NCBI GenBank assembly: GCA_025356715.1
Contig: JANXRU010000146.1
Location: forward strand, 1 to 64,000
DNA length: 64,000 nt
Direction: 5' to 3'
Source of the DNA: Bacteroidota bacterium
GTDB taxonomy: Bacteria; Bacteroidota; Bacteroidia; B-17B0; B-17BO
The notes under the pieces were generated by a model, which saw nothing but the letters and a program-made list of their open reading frames with translations, was not told the DNA's origin and did no database searches. Positions 1 to 12,488 of the stretch are shown piece after piece; positions within the stretch are counted from its first letter, which is position 1, and every line of letters begins with the position of its first letter. The position numbers and the translations under genes are program-made.

Positions 1-2597
<2,597 letters not shown>

Positions 2598-2640
2598 TTT
2601 AATATCTCAATTTGTGAAAATTGTATTTTCTTTCAAAATG

Positions 2641-2650
2641 TCAAAGAACA
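2641..2650 (-). promoter_or_regulatory. boxA-like antitermination site before 23S
   Basis: The minus strand reads TGTTCTTTGA between tRNA-Ala and 23S, and the same ten bases occur in the 16S leader at 4573-4582. The motif resembles the NusB/NusE boxA of rRNA operons, for example TGTTCTTTGA in Bacillus spacers. Recurrence at both expected places supports the call; the function is inferred. Confidence 0.65.
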
Positions 2651-2672
2651 TACCACGCAATTTGCGTGATTG

Positions 2673-2746
2673 TGGAGAATAACGGATTCGAACCGTTGAC
2701 CCCCTGCGTGCAAGGCAGGTGCTCTAGCCAGCTGAGCTAATTCCCC
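2673..2746 (-). tRNA. tRNA-Ala (anticodon TGC)
   Basis: A complete cloverleaf can be folded on the minus strand. The acceptor arm is GGGGAAT pairing with ATTCTCC, T8-A9 are present, the D arm begins GCTC, the anticodon stem-loop is CCTGC-CTTGCAC-GCAGG with anticodon TGC, and the T arm contains GGTTCGAATCC. The discriminator is A at 2673 and no CCA is encoded. It lies in the 16S-23S spacer beside tRNA-Ile, the usual arrangement. Confidence 0.96.
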
Positions 2747-2760
2747 AATAACGATTATTG

Positions 2761-2834
2761 TAGTCCCGCCCAGATTTGAACTGGGGACCTCTACATTATC
2801 AGTGTAGCGCTCTAACCAACTGAGCTACGAGACT
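2761..2834 (-). tRNA. tRNA-Ile (anticodon GAT)
   Basis: The minus strand folds with acceptor AGTCTCG pairing with CGGGACT, then T8-A9, a D arm starting GCTC, anticodon stem CTACA-CTGATAA-TGTAG with anticodon GAT, and a T arm with GGTTCAAATCT-type sequence. The discriminator is A at 2761 and CCA is not encoded. It sits between 16S and tRNA-Ala in the spacer. Confidence 0.96.
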
Positions 2835-2932
2835 ATTTTATTAATCAAGCATTACTCAGAAGGTTGAACCCTCTGATTCTCGCTATTGGTTACCCTATAG
2901 CATAATTATAGGTATAAATAGAACGATAAAAA

Positions 2933-2956
2933 TTGAAGTATTTTGAAATAGCGGAC
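2933..2956 (-). repeat. 3' arm of 16S-flanking processing stem
   Basis: This stretch is complementary to 4555-4576 on the other side of 16S. About 22 bases pair, with a single two-base bulge. In the transcript this would close the pre-16S loop as an RNase III type processing stem. The complementarity is read directly; the enzyme is inferred from the known rRNA maturation pathway. Confidence 0.8.
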
Positions 2957-2973
2957 AATCAAATCCAACTCTA

Positions 2974-4498
<1,525 letters not shown>

Positions 4499-4554
4499 AA
4501 AAGATTATTTGAAAATGACTATTATTAGGATTTGAAACTCTGTATTAAACAAAG

Positions 4555-4576
4555 GTCCGCTATTTCAAAACTTCAA
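4555..4576 (-). repeat. 5' arm of 16S-flanking processing stem
   Basis: This is the partner of 2933-2956: the two arms match as an inverted repeat across the whole 16S gene except for a two-base insertion. It lies in the 16S leader, overlapping the upstream side of the boxA-like site. Confidence 0.8.
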
Positions 4577-4582
4577 AGAACA
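4573..4582 (-). promoter_or_regulatory. boxA-like antitermination site in 16S leader
   Basis: The minus strand reads TGTTCTTTGA, identical to the site before 23S at 2641-2650. The position in the leader, downstream of the promoters, fits a boxA for rRNA transcription antitermination. Confidence 0.65.
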
Positions 4583-4647
4583 TTATATCATTAATGCCGT
4601 AAGGCTGATATTGCAATTTTTAAATTCCCTCATTGTTTAAGGGGGTG

Positions 4648-4677
4648 CAAATGTAAGCGATTTTTTAAATCTGTCAA
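4648..4677 (-). promoter_or_regulatory. rRNA operon promoter, proximal copy
   Basis: On the minus strand TTGACA (4672-4677) is followed after 16 bases by TACATTTG (4648-4655), matching the Bacteroidota consensus of a -33 TTG and a -7 TAnnTTTG with 19 bases between TTG and TA. It lies about 150 bases upstream of 16S. Confidence 0.85.
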
Positions 4678-4753
4678 GAAAAATATTATTTATTTTTCAG
4701 AGCCTTACTTTTTTTAGAACAATCCGCAGTATTAATATTTCAAAAGCGGGGTG

Positions 4754-4783
4754 CAAATGTAAGTGACTTTTTAAATCGAGCAA
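4754..4783 (-). promoter_or_regulatory. rRNA operon promoter, distal copy
   Basis: On the minus strand TTGCTC (4778-4783) and TACATTTG (4754-4761) have the same spacing as the proximal promoter. Flanking bases also match: both copies have the GCACCCC-type bases after the -7 element and an A/T-rich run upstream. They form a tandem duplication of about 106 bp. The two copies probably fire the same rRNA operon. Confidence 0.8.
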
Positions 4784-5039
4784 GAAAAAAATATTTTTTT
4801 TTCGCTTACTAAACATTTCGCTTCACAGAACTTTTCTTTAACTGAATTGGTGTTTCCTATCGTTAAAGGGAGGGCAAAGGTAAAGTGGTTTAATAAATTA
4901 CCTAATATTTGTTTTGATTATTTCCTATATCCTTGTAATACAGTTTGTTTTTTTGTTTTACATTTTAAAGTAAAAATTGACCAAAGAATATTAAATGTAA
5001 AGTACATATTTTCGCACTCTTATTTTTAAAGATACTGAT
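4784..5039. other. Spacer between rRNA promoters and the aldehyde dehydrogenase gene
   Basis: This is A/T-rich sequence. A third minus-strand TAnnTTTG (TACCTTTG at 4875-4882) lacks a recognisable TTG at the matching distance, so it is at best a degenerate third rRNA promoter copy. I see no convincing plus-strand promoter for the gene at 5040 and no coding sequence I would support. Confidence 0.4.
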
Positions 5040-6689
5040 ATGGAATTATTTAAGAAGCATCAATCAATTATTGACCAATCAATTGGGGCCATTAGGAACA
5101 GAAACTATTTTACTATTTATCCGGAGTTACCTAAATTTTATGCTGAAGATGGTGATGACAAGGCTAAAGTATACATGAGTTCGGTAATGAATAATGATTT
5201 CACAGAACTGTTTCAAGAAAAAAGTACATCATATATTGGAGAAGAGGTTTCCCCATACTTACAAGTTGGCATCGGTATTAAATATCCAATATATACTGTG
5301 AATGATTTGATTTTTAATTCTCAAACAGCCCAAAAGAAATGGGGTAAAACCACACTTGAAGAAAGAGTAGGTTTATTAATAGAATGTTTGGAGAGAATTA
5401 AACTTAGATTTTTTGATATTACTTATGCTACTATGCACACAACTGGGCAATCCTATATGATGTCATTTCAGGCGTCTGGACCACATTCTAACGATAGAGC
5501 TTTAGAGGCAATTATTCAAGGATATATTGAGCAAACTAAATATGTTAAGGAAACAGATTGGATAAAACCTATGGGAAAGTTTGATTTGAAAATACATAAA
5601 ACATTTAAAGCTATTCCTAAAGGTGTTGGTTTATTAATAGGATGTTCTACATTTCCTATTTGGAATACAGTTCCAGGTTTATTTGCAGATTTGATTACAG
5701 GAAATGCTGTGATTGTGAAACCTCATCCCAAAGCTGTTTTACCAATTGCTATTGTTGTTGCAGAGATCCAAAAGGTTTTTAAAGAATATGGGATTGATGT
5801 GAATACCGTTCAGCTTGCAGTTGATTCTATCAATAAACCCATTACTAAAGAACTTGCAGAGAATCCAGCTGTTAAACTAATAGATTATACTGGTGGAGTT
5901 GAGTTTGGAAATTATATTGAATCATTACCTAAAACCACATTTACAGAAAAGGCAGGAGTTAATTCTGTAATTATTGATTCAGTAACTGATTTGAAAGCGG
6001 TAATGCAAAACATAGCATTTTCGGTGTCATTATACTCAGGTCAAATGTGTACAGCCCCACAAAATATTTTTATTTCTAAAGATGGCATTAAAACAAATGA
6101 TGACATTGTTTCTTTTGATGATGCTGTTAAATTATTATCAGATGCAATTACTGGATTGGTTGATAACCCCAAAGCGGGTGCTCCAACATTAGGAGCTATT
6201 CAATCAGATATAACTTATAACAGAGTTGCAGATTCTAAAAATATTGGAGGAAAAGTAGTTCTTGAATCAAAAGCGATAAAAAATGAAGAATTTCCTGATG
6301 CACGAATTGCAACACCAACAATGATTATTTTGGATAGAAATCAACGAGATGTTTATAATCATGAATGCTTTGGTCCCATTATTTTTGTTATTAAAACAAA
6401 TGATGTGGATGATTCGATTGCATTAACCAAGCAACTTGTTTTAGAAAAGGGAGCAATAACTTGTGGTGCATACTCAACTGACGAATCAATTAAAAATAAA
6501 ATTGCTGATGAAATGAACGAGGTGTTCACTCCCGTTTCATTTAACTTTACTGGTGCAGCTTTTATTAATTCTCACGCAGCATTCAGCGATTTTCATGTTA
6601 GTGGAGGCAATGCAGCAGGAAATGCAAGCTTTGTAAATGCAGAATATATTGTGAAAAGGTTTGTGTGGGTTGGTAATAGATATGCTTAA
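5040..6689 (+). CDS. paaN: Aldehyde dehydrogenase family protein, PaaN-like
   Basis: The 549-residue protein has the aldehyde dehydrogenase plan: an NAD-binding region around GNAVIVKPHP (221-230), the general-base glutamate in FTEKAG (E303), the catalytic cysteine in GQMC (C337) and a C-terminal HECFGP signature (441-446). Length and the extended N-terminus fit the PaaN branch linked to phenylacetate breakdown, and there is no C-terminal MaoC hydratase domain as in PaaZ. No other paa genes lie nearby, so the substrate is uncertain. The ATG at 5040 is the first in frame after the rRNA spacer. The gene is monocistronic and convergent with the gene ending at 6704. Confidence 0.75.
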   Translation: MELFKKHQSIIDQSIGAIRNRNYFTIYPELPKFYAEDGDDKAKVYMSSVMNNDFTELFQEKSTSYIGEEVSPYLQVGIGIKYPIYTVNDLIFNSQTAQKKWGKTTLEERVGLLIECLERIKLRFFDITYATMHTTGQSYMMSFQASGPHSNDRALEAIIQGYIEQTKYVKETDWIKPMGKFDLKIHKTFKAIPKGVGLLIGCSTFPIWNTVPGLFADLITGNAVIVKPHPKAVLPIAIVVAEIQKVFKEYGIDVNTVQLAVDSINKPITKELAENPAVKLIDYTGGVEFGNYIESLPKTTFTEKAGVNSVIIDSVTDLKAVMQNIAFSVSLYSGQMCTAPQNIFISKDGIKTNDDIVSFDDAVKLLSDAITGLVDNPKAGAPTLGAIQSDITYNRVADSKNIGGKVVLESKAIKNEEFPDARIATPTMIILDRNQRDVYNHECFGPIIFVIKTNDVDDSIALTKQLVLEKGAITCGAYSTDESIKNKIADEMNEVFTPVSFNFTGAAFINSHAAFSDFHVSGGNAAGNASFVNAEYIVKRFVWVGNRYA

Positions 6690-6703
6690 CTGGTGTGTTG
6701 GTT

Positions 6704-8119
6704 TCAATTACTAAATCCGTTGAATTGTAAAGTTTGAAAACTTCCAATTGCAGTTTTACCTTTTATAATATTGAATGAAAAAGTATCGGTTTCATTAAAA
6801 GAATTTTTGTCTGAAGATGCAGCAAACTTTATTTTTAAATTACCTTCTGGTAAACTCATTCGTGAATAATTTATAGAGTAGGGAAGTAGTTGCCAATTGC
6901 GGGTATCAGCTTGTTCGGATAAAGCATTTATTAAACTTAATGCTGCACCAAGTCCTTCATTTTGTTTTCGTAAGGCTTCTTCTTCTGCTTGTTTTATAGC
7001 AACTCTTAGTAATGCTTCTCCTAATTCTTTTAACATTCTATCATCTAATGAACGAAATGCAATTGCATTAATATTTTCTGCAACTTCAAATGAAGAGTTT
7101 AAGGATAAGCTATCGCAACTTAATACCCCTTGATTGTATAATGGATTTCTTGTTACATATTTTGGGAAAGCAACACGAATAAATTTGAGTGTAGACAGGC
7201 TACTGCTTTTATTATTATCTGTTCCAACATAAAATGGGAATGATAAATTTAACTCAGCATTATAAAAACGAACCCATCCATTTCCTGCGGGAATAACGGC
7301 AAAATTTATACTCCATTGATCTTTTACTGGACCTAACCCATTATTCCAAAAAAAGACCAATGTTCCATTATTTATATTTTCTGATTCATAATTGATTTGA
7401 AATTCTTTTTCGTAGCGATGTCCTTCATCAATAAAACCAGTAAGATAAGCTGTTCTAATTAAATCTTTTTTGAGTTGTGTTGGAATTTTGGTTCCAAGCA
7501 TCGTTTGATAATCATCGCGATAAATTTCATACGCATTTCTATAGGCTATAAATGCATTGTTATAATCATTTTGAGCATCATAAATAATTCCCATTAAGTT
7601 GTTGGCAAAGGCATCGCGCTTGTATTTATTTTTTCCATGATAGTAATCCGTAATCTTAATAAGCTTTTGCTGCATGCGCTTACATTCAACTAAAGCGTCA
7701 TCCAATAATCCTAAATCAATATAATTTAAGGTTGAATAATAATGAAGTAATAGTTGTTCAAAACCTTCGCCATTATAAGGCTCAAAATTTGGATTTGTTA
7801 AAAGACTGATGGCTGTTGCAGCATAATTTTTATGAAAATCTTCTACATAATAATCGGCTAATTGAAAATATTTATTACTTTCTGTTGAGTTACCATTCAT
7901 CCATAAAACAGTTCCTTTGTTTAAATAATAAAGAAGGATATTTTTTTTCTCTTTTTCGAGTTTGGGGTCGTTTAAAATTTTTTCGGCTACATCTAATTTT
8001 CCATCATAGACCGCATTCATCAAGTTTTCATTTTTTTGATAATAGGTAGCGCATGCCATTATAAAAAACGACATCAGTAACAAGCATAAAAATTTAATAT
8101 GTTTTTTTAGAAAGAACAT
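6704..8119 (-). CDS. COG3014-type lipoprotein with TPR-like helices
   Basis: The 471-residue protein begins with a lipoprotein signal peptide whose lipobox ends in MAC (C23). An alpha-helical TPR-like half follows (about 40-230), with tyrosine-rich repeats such as ALVECKRMQ and AFIAYRNAYEIY, and then a beta-rich C-terminal half. This fits the COG3014 family of unassigned lipoproteins. It lies 28 bases after the LpoB-like gene, with which the family often travels, so the two probably act together at the outer membrane, perhaps on peptidoglycan synthesis. That role is inferred from the neighbour. The exact function is unknown. Confidence 0.7.
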   Translation of the reverse strand: MFFLKKHIKFLCLLLMSFFIMACATYYQKNENLMNAVYDGKLDVAEKILNDPKLEKEKKNILLYYLNKGTVLWMNGNSTESNKYFQLADYYVEDFHKNYAATAISLLTNPNFEPYNGEGFEQLLLHYYSTLNYIDLGLLDDALVECKRMQQKLIKITDYYHGKNKYKRDAFANNLMGIIYDAQNDYNNAFIAYRNAYEIYRDDYQTMLGTKIPTQLKKDLIRTAYLTGFIDEGHRYEKEFQINYESENINNGTLVFFWNNGLGPVKDQWSINFAVIPAGNGWVRFYNAELNLSFPFYVGTDNNKSSSLSTLKFIRVAFPKYVTRNPLYNQGVLSCDSLSLNSSFEVAENINAIAFRSLDDRMLKELGEALLRVAIKQAEEEALRKQNEGLGAALSLINALSEQADTRNWQLLPYSINYSRMSLPEGNLKIKFAASSDKNSFNETDTFSFNIIKGKTAIGSFQTLQFNGFSN

Positions 8120-8147
8120 TTATACAGCCTCTTTATAATTTAGAAGC

Positions 8148-8735
8148 TTAGTTTTTAATAAATTTCTTGATTTGTTTTTCGCCAATCCAAACTTTTTCGT
8201 TGCTTTCTAAATCGGTGAGTTCAAGATTGATTTGATAGGTAACGGTTTTTTTGTTTTTGTATTGATCTTCAATGGATGAAATCACACCATTCAACATAAA
8301 ATCAGCACCTTTTTCTTTTCCCCACTGTTTGCGTGTTTCTTCAGATGAAAAAGTTTGTTGATCATTTCTTTCATCTCTTAACTCTGAGCGTTGCTCACCC
8401 GATTGAACTACCGAAACATTATCAGAGTTTACAAAGGCACGTTCTAAATTTTTAATAAAAGTGATTGGGTCAATATGTTCAGAAGATTTGTTTTTGATGC
8501 TCCCAACAATAACAGCTGGTTTACGATTTGCTTTGGCTGCAAAATTTCCACTCCAAGGTTTCTCAAGGGCATCTTTAATCATTTCGTCTGCCACTAATTT
8601 TGAGTCGGTATCATTCCATCTTCCACTTAAATCTGTTTGTTGGGTTGGGTCAATACGTTTAACTTTTCGATTTGCACATGAGCCGAGTAATAAAAACGAA
8701 AGTACAAGCGGTGCAATAAGAATTCTTTTTATCAT
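8148..8735 (-). CDS. LpoB-like penicillin-binding protein activator lipoprotein
   Basis: The 195-residue protein has a signal peptide with lipobox LGSC (C20). A conserved DLSGRWNDTDSKLVADEM segment (about 40-57) typical of the LpoB/COG3417 family follows, then an alpha/beta domain containing AVIVGSIKNK and GADFMLNG. In E. coli LpoB is an outer-membrane lipoprotein that activates PBP1b; whether this protein has that partner is not known. It is first in a two-gene operon with the COG3014-type lipoprotein. Its ATG is at 8735. Confidence 0.8.
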   Translation of the reverse strand: MIKRILIAPLVLSFLLLGSCANRKVKRIDPTQQTDLSGRWNDTDSKLVADEMIKDALEKPWSGNFAAKANRKPAVIVGSIKNKSSEHIDPITFIKNLERAFVNSDNVSVVQSGEQRSELRDERNDQQTFSSEETRKQWGKEKGADFMLNGVISSIEDQYKNKKTVTYQINLELTDLESNEKVWIGEKQIKKFIKN

Positions 8736-8815
8736 GAGAATATTTTTTTAGTTTTTGGGATTAAACAAATTACGTTCCACAAAATAAAACTTTTTTAAGT
8801 AAACGATATTAAATA

Positions 8816-8849
8816 AAAAATGGAGCTGTTTTTAGCAACTCCATTTTTT
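8816..8849 (-). terminator. Hairpin terminator after the cupredoxin gene
   Basis: Arms AAAAATGGAG and CTCCATTTTT enclose a short loop and end in a T run on the minus strand. It lies 24 bases after the stop at 8873, as expected for an intrinsic terminator, and could work from either strand. Confidence 0.75.
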
Positions 8850-8872
8850 GTTTTTCATGAATGATATTTTTA

Positions 8873-9370
8873 TTATTCAACAATTAACACTCCTTGCATT
8901 TTCATCCAATGACCTGGATAGGTGCATATGTATGTGTATGTTCCCGCAGCAGGAGCCGTAAACTCCAACGTAACCGTTTTGCCAGGCTCTGAAACGGCTG
9001 ACCCTGCAATTACATTTGGATTTTGTGCATTAAAATAGTTTTTGTCTTTTAAAGGAATTCCTTCCATGGCTACTTCTTTTTCGGTTCCTTGTTTTACAAT
9101 TACAATATTGTGAAGCATGGCTGCATCATTTCCTTTATTAGTTAAATTAATTTTCACCATTGCGCCTGCTTTAACTTTCATTTCTTTGGTATCATAACTC
9201 ATATCGGCCATTGAGTTTCCTATTGCATTAATAGTAAACTCAACACTTTCGGGAGTAGCAGCTGGTTGTTCGGTTGCTGTAGTTTCGGTATTTTGTTTGG
9301 CTGGTTTTTCTCCACCGCATGATGCAAGTATTGTTGCACCAGAGAATAATAAGATGATTGCTTTTTTCAT
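8873..9370 (-). CDS. Azurin-like cupredoxin lipoprotein
   Basis: The 165-residue protein has a lipoprotein signal (lipobox ASC, C18), a linker rich in T, E and P, then a cupredoxin domain (about 43-165). The type 1 copper ligands are visible: H87 in MLHN, C149 and H154 in the Cys-x4-His loop, and M158 four residues later, which is the azurin arrangement. It is probably a membrane-anchored periplasmic or surface electron carrier; its partner is not shown by the context. It follows the AsmA-like gene by 52 bases on the same strand and is followed by a terminator. Confidence 0.88.
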   Translation of the reverse strand: MKKAIILLFSGATILASCGGEKPAKQNTETTATEQPAATPESVEFTINAIGNSMADMSYDTKEMKVKAGAMVKINLTNKGNDAAMLHNIVIVKQGTEKEVAMEGIPLKDKNYFNAQNPNVIAGSAVSEPGKTVTLEFTAPAAGTYTYICTYPGHWMKMQGVLIVE

Positions 9371-9422
9371 TTCGGTTTGTGTTTTAAAATTTAACGATTG
9401 AGTAGTTAATTAGTTTTTAGCG

Positions 9423-12086
9423 TTACTTCCCAAATAAACCTTTCAATTTTTTCTTGGCTTCTTCTTCAGCTTGTTTTTTTAGGTTATCACCTTCGGCTTT
9501 TGCTTTTGCTTCGCCTTCTTTTTTTAATCTATCGGCTTCGGCTTTCACTTTATCTTCATTTTCTTTTTTCAATCTATCTATTTCTGCTTTGGCTTTATCT
9601 TCCAATATTTTTTTCTGTTTATCTAGTTCGGCAGCTGCTTGGTCTTTTAATGAGTTGGCCTCACTTTTTGCTACATCACCCATATTTGTTTTTACAGTTG
9701 GATTAGAAAAGGTTCCACCAATTCCTAAGTTCACATTTACGGTTTCATTAAGCTTAATATTGGTTCCTCCTTTTTTATTAAGGTCGCTCATCATTTTATT
9801 TACCGCATCATTTGCACCACCCAATACCGAAAGTGGAACAGCCATTTTACCTGTGTAATCAATGGTTTTATCAATACCTGTTGAACCTGATAGATTTAAT
9901 TTTTGTCCGGCAACATTTACATCAAAAGGCTTCGTGTAAACTCTTCCTTTTTCTACTTTATATTGAATACGAACATTATTTAAAGCCAAGGTTTTAAGCT
10001 TATCATTTTTTAATGTGTTTGCTAACACATCTAAAACTTTTACTCCACTTACTTCGGCATTTGGAATTAATAGCACCCCTTCGGCAAATAAAGTTTCGTA
10101 ATTTGGATTTAGTTTTTTATCAAACTCAGTATTCATTTTAAATGTTGTAGAAAAATTTCCTTTTATGTTTTCGGCAATGGGAGCCATTTTTTTAACGGTA
10201 TTAAATGTTACAAATGCTTTTTGGAAGTCTAAATGTTCAATTCCGAAATTGATATTTGCTGTTGGTTTTTTAGGGTTTGTGGTTTCATAAAAACCGTCCA
10301 TACTCATGGCAGCGCCAAGTGTATTTAATGCAATTTTATTGAAGGTTAGTTTTTGCTCAGCAATATGAATTCCCCCTTTTAAATTGGTAATTTCCATATT
10401 GGTGTAAAGTAGTTTTTCGATACTGCTATTTAAAGTAAAATCAATGTTTGAAGGAATCTCTGGCGCATCCATTGAGGCAGTGTCAGGTTGTTTTGTTGTA
10501 TTGGTTTTAGCCGTTTCTTTTGATAAAAACTGATTGGCATCTATCATATTACTTCTAAAATCAAGTTTGCCAACGAGTGTTCCTTTGTTTAAAAAGTATG
10601 GAATAAAATTTTCTAATGTACCATCCATTTTCATATCACTTTTTCCAATGGTGGCATCAAACCCAGTAAGAGTAACAATTTTTGGGGAGAAGTTTAAAGC
10701 AGCATTTTTCAAATTCAGGCCCTGAGGTAAATCTGCTGATTGATAGGTAATGTTTTGCGCTTGAATACTTCCTGAAATAGTTACACTTTCATATCTCTTG
10801 GCTTCAATATCGCTCATTTTAGCTTTAGCTTCAAAATCAGAGGTAATTAATCCACTCACTTTCATTCCGTTTTCTAAAGGAATAATTTTAGTAATATTAT
10901 CGAGGTTTATTTTTCCTTTTAAATGCGCATCAATATTTGGATCCTTAATTGGATTTGTTACAATAAGTTTGGCATCAAACGCATCCTGTGCAATCTCAAA
11001 GTGCATTTTTGAAAGATTAATTTTGGTATCATCTAAGTTGCCATTTGGATTAGTAACCGCTAAATTTATTTGCACATTATTTACTGGTGAAGGCAATGCT
11101 GGATATTTAAACATTCCATTTTCAACCAATAGGTTTAAGGCAAATGCTGGCATCTGTTTGGCATTATAAGTTCCTTTTGCAAAGCCATCAAAACCAAGTT
11201 TGCCAGAAGTTTGTAAGTCTTTAAAATCTTTTGCATAAATAGCTGGAACTAACGAAAGGAAATTTTTAAAATCAGATTTCGTAACAGCATATTTTATATC
11301 CATTATAATATCATCGCCTTTCATTATCACATTTCCATCAAACCCTAAAACAAGTTCGTTTAAACTCATTTCGTTTTCTTTAAATGTAAATTTCATTTCG
11401 GGTATGTTGGCTTCAATATCAGCCTTGATACTTGATTTTACTTTACTTAAATAAGTTAATCCTCCCATGCTAAATGTTACTGCATCGGCTTCTGATAAAG
11501 TATTTAACAAAAAATTATCTTGAGTAAAATCTCCCTTTAAGGTATGTGATAAATTTTTAACGTTTGCATACACGCCTCCTTGTTTATCATCATAAATAAT
11601 GTTGGCATTTTTTATTTCAAACTTTTTTAAAGCAATATTAAATTTGCTTGAAGAAGTATCAGTGGATGGTTGTGTTGAGTCGGTAGATGGTTTGGTAATA
11701 TCCCAATTTGTTTTTCCATTTTTTAATACAATGGCATGGATAGTTGGTTGGTCTAAAAGTACACTTCTAATTTTAATTTTATCGCCATTAATCACACTCA
11801 TTATATCAAGTGTAGCTCTAAATTCTTTCAAAGATAGAAGTGTATCCCCTTCGAATTCGTCAATTCCAATTACACTTAAACCATTAATTCCGAGGGTAAA
11901 ATCAGGGAAATTTTTGATAAGACTAAGCGTGATATTGTTATCAAAATTTATTTTAGCATTTATATTTTTATTGGCTTCAGTTTTTACAATATCTACAATT
12001 TTACTTTTAAAAATAATTGGAAGAATAACAGCTGCTGCAATAATGAATACAATAAGTGAAACAATAATGATTAATAATTTTTTCAT
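9423..12086 (-). CDS. AsmA-like envelope protein
   Basis: The 887-residue protein has one N-terminal membrane helix (about 4-26), a long beta-rich body of AsmA type (LDQPTIHAIVLKNGKTNWDI-like motif around residue 105) and a charged coiled-coil tail. AsmA proteins are membrane-anchored and thought to span the periplasm, affecting outer-membrane lipid balance. The tail (about 829-873) is three copies of a 15-residue repeat of the form EDKxKAExDRLKKE, ending in KLKGLFGK. The gene starts only 5 bases after the receiver gene stop at 12092, so it may belong to the signalling operon upstream. Confidence 0.8.
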   Translation of the reverse strand: MKKLLIIIVSLIVFIIAAAVILPIIFKSKIVDIVKTEANKNINAKINFDNNITLSLIKNFPDFTLGINGLSVIGIDEFEGDTLLSLKEFRATLDIMSVINGDKIKIRSVLLDQPTIHAIVLKNGKTNWDITKPSTDSTQPSTDTSSSKFNIALKKFEIKNANIIYDDKQGGVYANVKNLSHTLKGDFTQDNFLLNTLSEADAVTFSMGGLTYLSKVKSSIKADIEANIPEMKFTFKENEMSLNELVLGFDGNVIMKGDDIIMDIKYAVTKSDFKNFLSLVPAIYAKDFKDLQTSGKLGFDGFAKGTYNAKQMPAFALNLLVENGMFKYPALPSPVNNVQINLAVTNPNGNLDDTKINLSKMHFEIAQDAFDAKLIVTNPIKDPNIDAHLKGKINLDNITKIIPLENGMKVSGLITSDFEAKAKMSDIEAKRYESVTISGSIQAQNITYQSADLPQGLNLKNAALNFSPKIVTLTGFDATIGKSDMKMDGTLENFIPYFLNKGTLVGKLDFRSNMIDANQFLSKETAKTNTTKQPDTASMDAPEIPSNIDFTLNSSIEKLLYTNMEITNLKGGIHIAEQKLTFNKIALNTLGAAMSMDGFYETTNPKKPTANINFGIEHLDFQKAFVTFNTVKKMAPIAENIKGNFSTTFKMNTEFDKKLNPNYETLFAEGVLLIPNAEVSGVKVLDVLANTLKNDKLKTLALNNVRIQYKVEKGRVYTKPFDVNVAGQKLNLSGSTGIDKTIDYTGKMAVPLSVLGGANDAVNKMMSDLNKKGGTNIKLNETVNVNLGIGGTFSNPTVKTNMGDVAKSEANSLKDQAAAELDKQKKILEDKAKAEIDRLKKENEDKVKAEADRLKKEGEAKAKAEGDNLKKQAEEEAKKKLKGLFGK

Positions 12087-12091
12087 GGGTG

Positions 12092-12487
12092 TTAAACTAA
12101 TTTTGATAATAGATTTTGAATACTTTGTTGAGTGATGGGTTTATTTAAATAATCTTTAGCGGTGATAAAAGTTTTTGCTTTTAAAATATCACTTTCGTTT
12201 ATTGATGAAGTTAAAAAATATGGGATGTGTAGATTTTGAATTTCTATTGGAAGTTTTTCAAATTCAGTCATAAATTCAAATCCATTCATTAAAGGCATAT
12301 TTATATCAACAAAAACAATTGTTTGAACATTGTTAGAAGATGTTTTTTTTATTGATTCGAGAGCCTCTGTTGCGTAAATAAATGATTGAATGTTTGCCCC
12401 ATCAATAGCATTTTGAATCATTTTTGTTGCAATAAAAATATCAATTTGGCTATCATCAATAATGATGTAATTATAGTTTTTGCTCAT
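12092..12487 (-). CDS. Stand-alone response regulator receiver protein
   Basis: The 131-residue protein is a single CheY-like receiver domain with an acidic pair (IIDDS), the phospho-acceptor aspartate in VFVDINMP (D61 from the chosen start), the conserved threonine/serine region TSS and a lysine in YLNKP. There is no output domain, so it probably acts by protein contact. I chose the ATG at 12487, one base after the preceding stop, over a GTG nine bases upstream that would overlap it. It is directly downstream of the receiver-kinase gene and 5 bases before the AsmA-like gene. Confidence 0.88.
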   Translation of the reverse strand: MSKNYNYIIIDDSQIDIFIATKMIQNAIDGANIQSFIYATEALESIKKTSSNNVQTIVFVDINMPLMNGFEFMTEFEKLPIEIQNLHIPYFLTSSINESDILKAKTFITAKDYLNKPITQQSIQNLLSKLV

Positions 12488-12488
12488 G

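Noticed and set aside
5040..6689. PaaZ-type bifunctional ring-opening enzyme
   Set aside because: The protein is 549 residues and lacks the C-terminal MaoC-like hydratase domain.
9454..9858. A serine/phenylalanine-rich plus-strand frame over the AsmA tail
   Set aside because: It is the complement of the lysine/glutamate-rich 15-residue repeats and shows no independent signal.
11599..12135. A 178-codon plus-strand frame opposite the AsmA-like gene
   Set aside because: It mirrors the AsmA coding frame and its hydrophobic serine/leucine-rich composition is typical of an antisense shadow.
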